Shown: positions 63,510-64,000 of the stretch, piece after piece
How positions within the stretch are numbered: position 1 is the stretch's first letter
Layout: the number at the start of each line of letters is the position of its first letter
Origin: UBA9926 sp023261215
GTDB lineage: Bacteria; Pseudomonadota; Gammaproteobacteria; Pseudomonadales; Azotimanducaceae
Direction: 5' to 3'
Assembly (NCBI GenBank): GCA_038136035.1
Contig: JAYPYV010000002.1
Location: forward strand, 1-64,000
Length of the DNA stretch: 64,000 nt
The notes under the pieces: model-generated
What the model was told of the DNA's origin: nothing
Seen by the model: the letters and a program-made list of their open reading frames with translations, nothing else
Databases searched by the model: none
Translations under genes and position numbers: made by a program

Positions 63510-64000
63510 CTAGGCGCTTGCCAATTGCCGCGCAACAGGCAAGGTTCGAACACGCTGGCCCGTGGCCGCAAAAATCGCGTTCAACACGGCCGGCGCAGCA
63601 ACGGCAATCGTCGGCTCACCGACACCACCGTAAACACCCCCTGACGGCATGACGATGGTCTCAACCTTGGGCATATCTTTTATGCGCATCGAGGGATATC
63701 GATCAAAATTCTTTTCTTGGACCACACCTGAATCAAACGTGATCTGGCTGAGGAGCGCCGCAGACAACCCATAGACAAATGAACCCTCCACTTGGGCAGC
63801 GATCTGTTGAGGATTCACGGCTGTTCCACAGTCGGTCGCAGCAACGATCCGGTGCATCTTGAGTTCGCCATCTGTCACCGTGACCTCGGCGCAGGCAGCA
63901 ACATAACTGCCAAAGGCGTACAACACGGCAAGGCCTCGACCTAATCCATCCTCGGTGCCCCAGGCGCCTTTGTCAGCTACCGCTTGCAATACCGCCGCCG
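63510..64000 (-). CDS. Molybdenum hydroxylase large subunit (isoquinoline 1-oxidoreductase beta / xanthine dehydrogenase family), C-terminal part
   Basis: The last 163 residues of a molybdopterin-binding hydroxylase subunit; the 5' part lies beyond the window. The VAACAEVTV and RIVAATDCGTAVNPQQIAAQVEG segments and the C-terminal GGVYGGVGEPTIAVAAPAVLNAIFAATG block, with the catalytic Glu in GVGEP, match the isoquinoline 1-oxidoreductase beta type. It would hydroxylate an N-heterocycle or aldehyde. It lies 32 bp upstream of the FccB-like gene on the same strand. Confidence 0.88.
   Translation of the reverse strand, partial: AAVLQAVADKGAWGTEDGLGRGLAVLYAFGSYVAACAEVTVTDGELKMHRIVAATDCGTAVNPQQIAAQVEGSFVYGLSAALLSQITFDSGVVQEKNFDRYPSMRIKDMPKVETIVMPSGGVYGGVGEPTIAVAAPAVLNAIFAATGQRVRTLPVARQLASA

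Noticed and set aside
1..64000. tRNA, rRNA, CRISPR, insertion sequences, toxin-antitoxin or phage genes.
   Set aside because: Reading through the spacers on both strands showed no cloverleaf consensus, repeat-spacer array, transposase or phage structural gene.

Overview
The window looks like part of a metagenome-assembled scaffold from a Gammaproteobacterium, probably free-living and aquatic. It has three runs of exactly 100 N (17591-17690, 55533-55632, 62106-62205), the usual mark of scaffold joins. The class assignment rests on gene content: a 491-residue class II IlvC of the enterobacterial type, HtpX, a Bax-like glucosaminidase, ModF, a HiPIP, a TonB-dependent receptor and a SoxXYZA set. 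No tRNA, rRNA, CRISPR array, insertion sequence or prophage module was recognised.

The most distinctive content is a compact coenzyme F420 system at 2.3-11.5 kb on the minus strand. In transcription order it is npdG, cofE, cofD, cofC, fbiC and then three luciferase-like (LLM) F420-dependent oxidoreductases. Two more LLM genes lie at 21-22 kb and 54.9 kb, next to acyl-CoA dehydrogenases and an SDR. F420 would be built by FbiC (deazaflavin FO), CofC/CofD (phospho-lactyl-type arm) and CofE (glutamates), reduced with NADPH by NpdG, and used by the LLM enzymes. No dehydro-F420 reductase domain is fused to CofE.

Layout: 0-2.3 kb has a heptamer repeat, an SDR and a FemAB/GNAT-like protein followed by an odd Lys-Met repeat frame. 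2.3-11.5 kb is the F420 locus. 11.9-17.6 kb has a TonB receptor, a TrmY-like SPOUT methyltransferase and an MFS exporter. 17.6-18.7 kb is gene-poor and carries a DnaA-box cluster that could be a chromosomal oriC. 18.7-32.5 kb is rich in acyl-CoA metabolism: a two-subunit acyl-CoA dehydrogenase, an acyl-CoA ligase, another acyl-CoA dehydrogenase and an MFE-2-like SDR. It also holds a DsbA, a CBM9/DUF5916 barrel and an MBL plus cyclic-nucleotide-binding fusion. 32.6-45 kb is mostly housekeeping and transport: modF, ilvC, a TauD dioxygenase, a Bax-like protein, GPH and SNF transporters, htpX, an acyl-CoA dehydrogenase, MOSC, a thioesterase-like protein and a CDF-like protein. 45-51.4 kb is a plus-strand run ending in an amidohydrolase, an epoxide-hydrolase-like protein, an FAD monooxygenase and a TauD dioxygenase. 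51.4-54.1 kb has a HiPIP, kynureninase and a probable kynurenine formamidase. 54.2-60 kb has an SDR, an LLM enzyme cut by a gap, a TPP enzyme cut by the same gap, SelO and MetY. 60.2-63.5 kb is a sulfur-oxidation block (soxA, soxZ, soxY, soxX, gap, FccB-like flavoprotein), followed by the end of a molybdenum hydroxylase.

Taken together the genes suggest an aerobic heterotroph that degrades acyl-CoA-linked substrates, can draw electrons from reduced sulfur, and has an F420 redox economy that is uncommon in its class. All functions are inferred from sequence motifs and general family knowledge. No database search was run.
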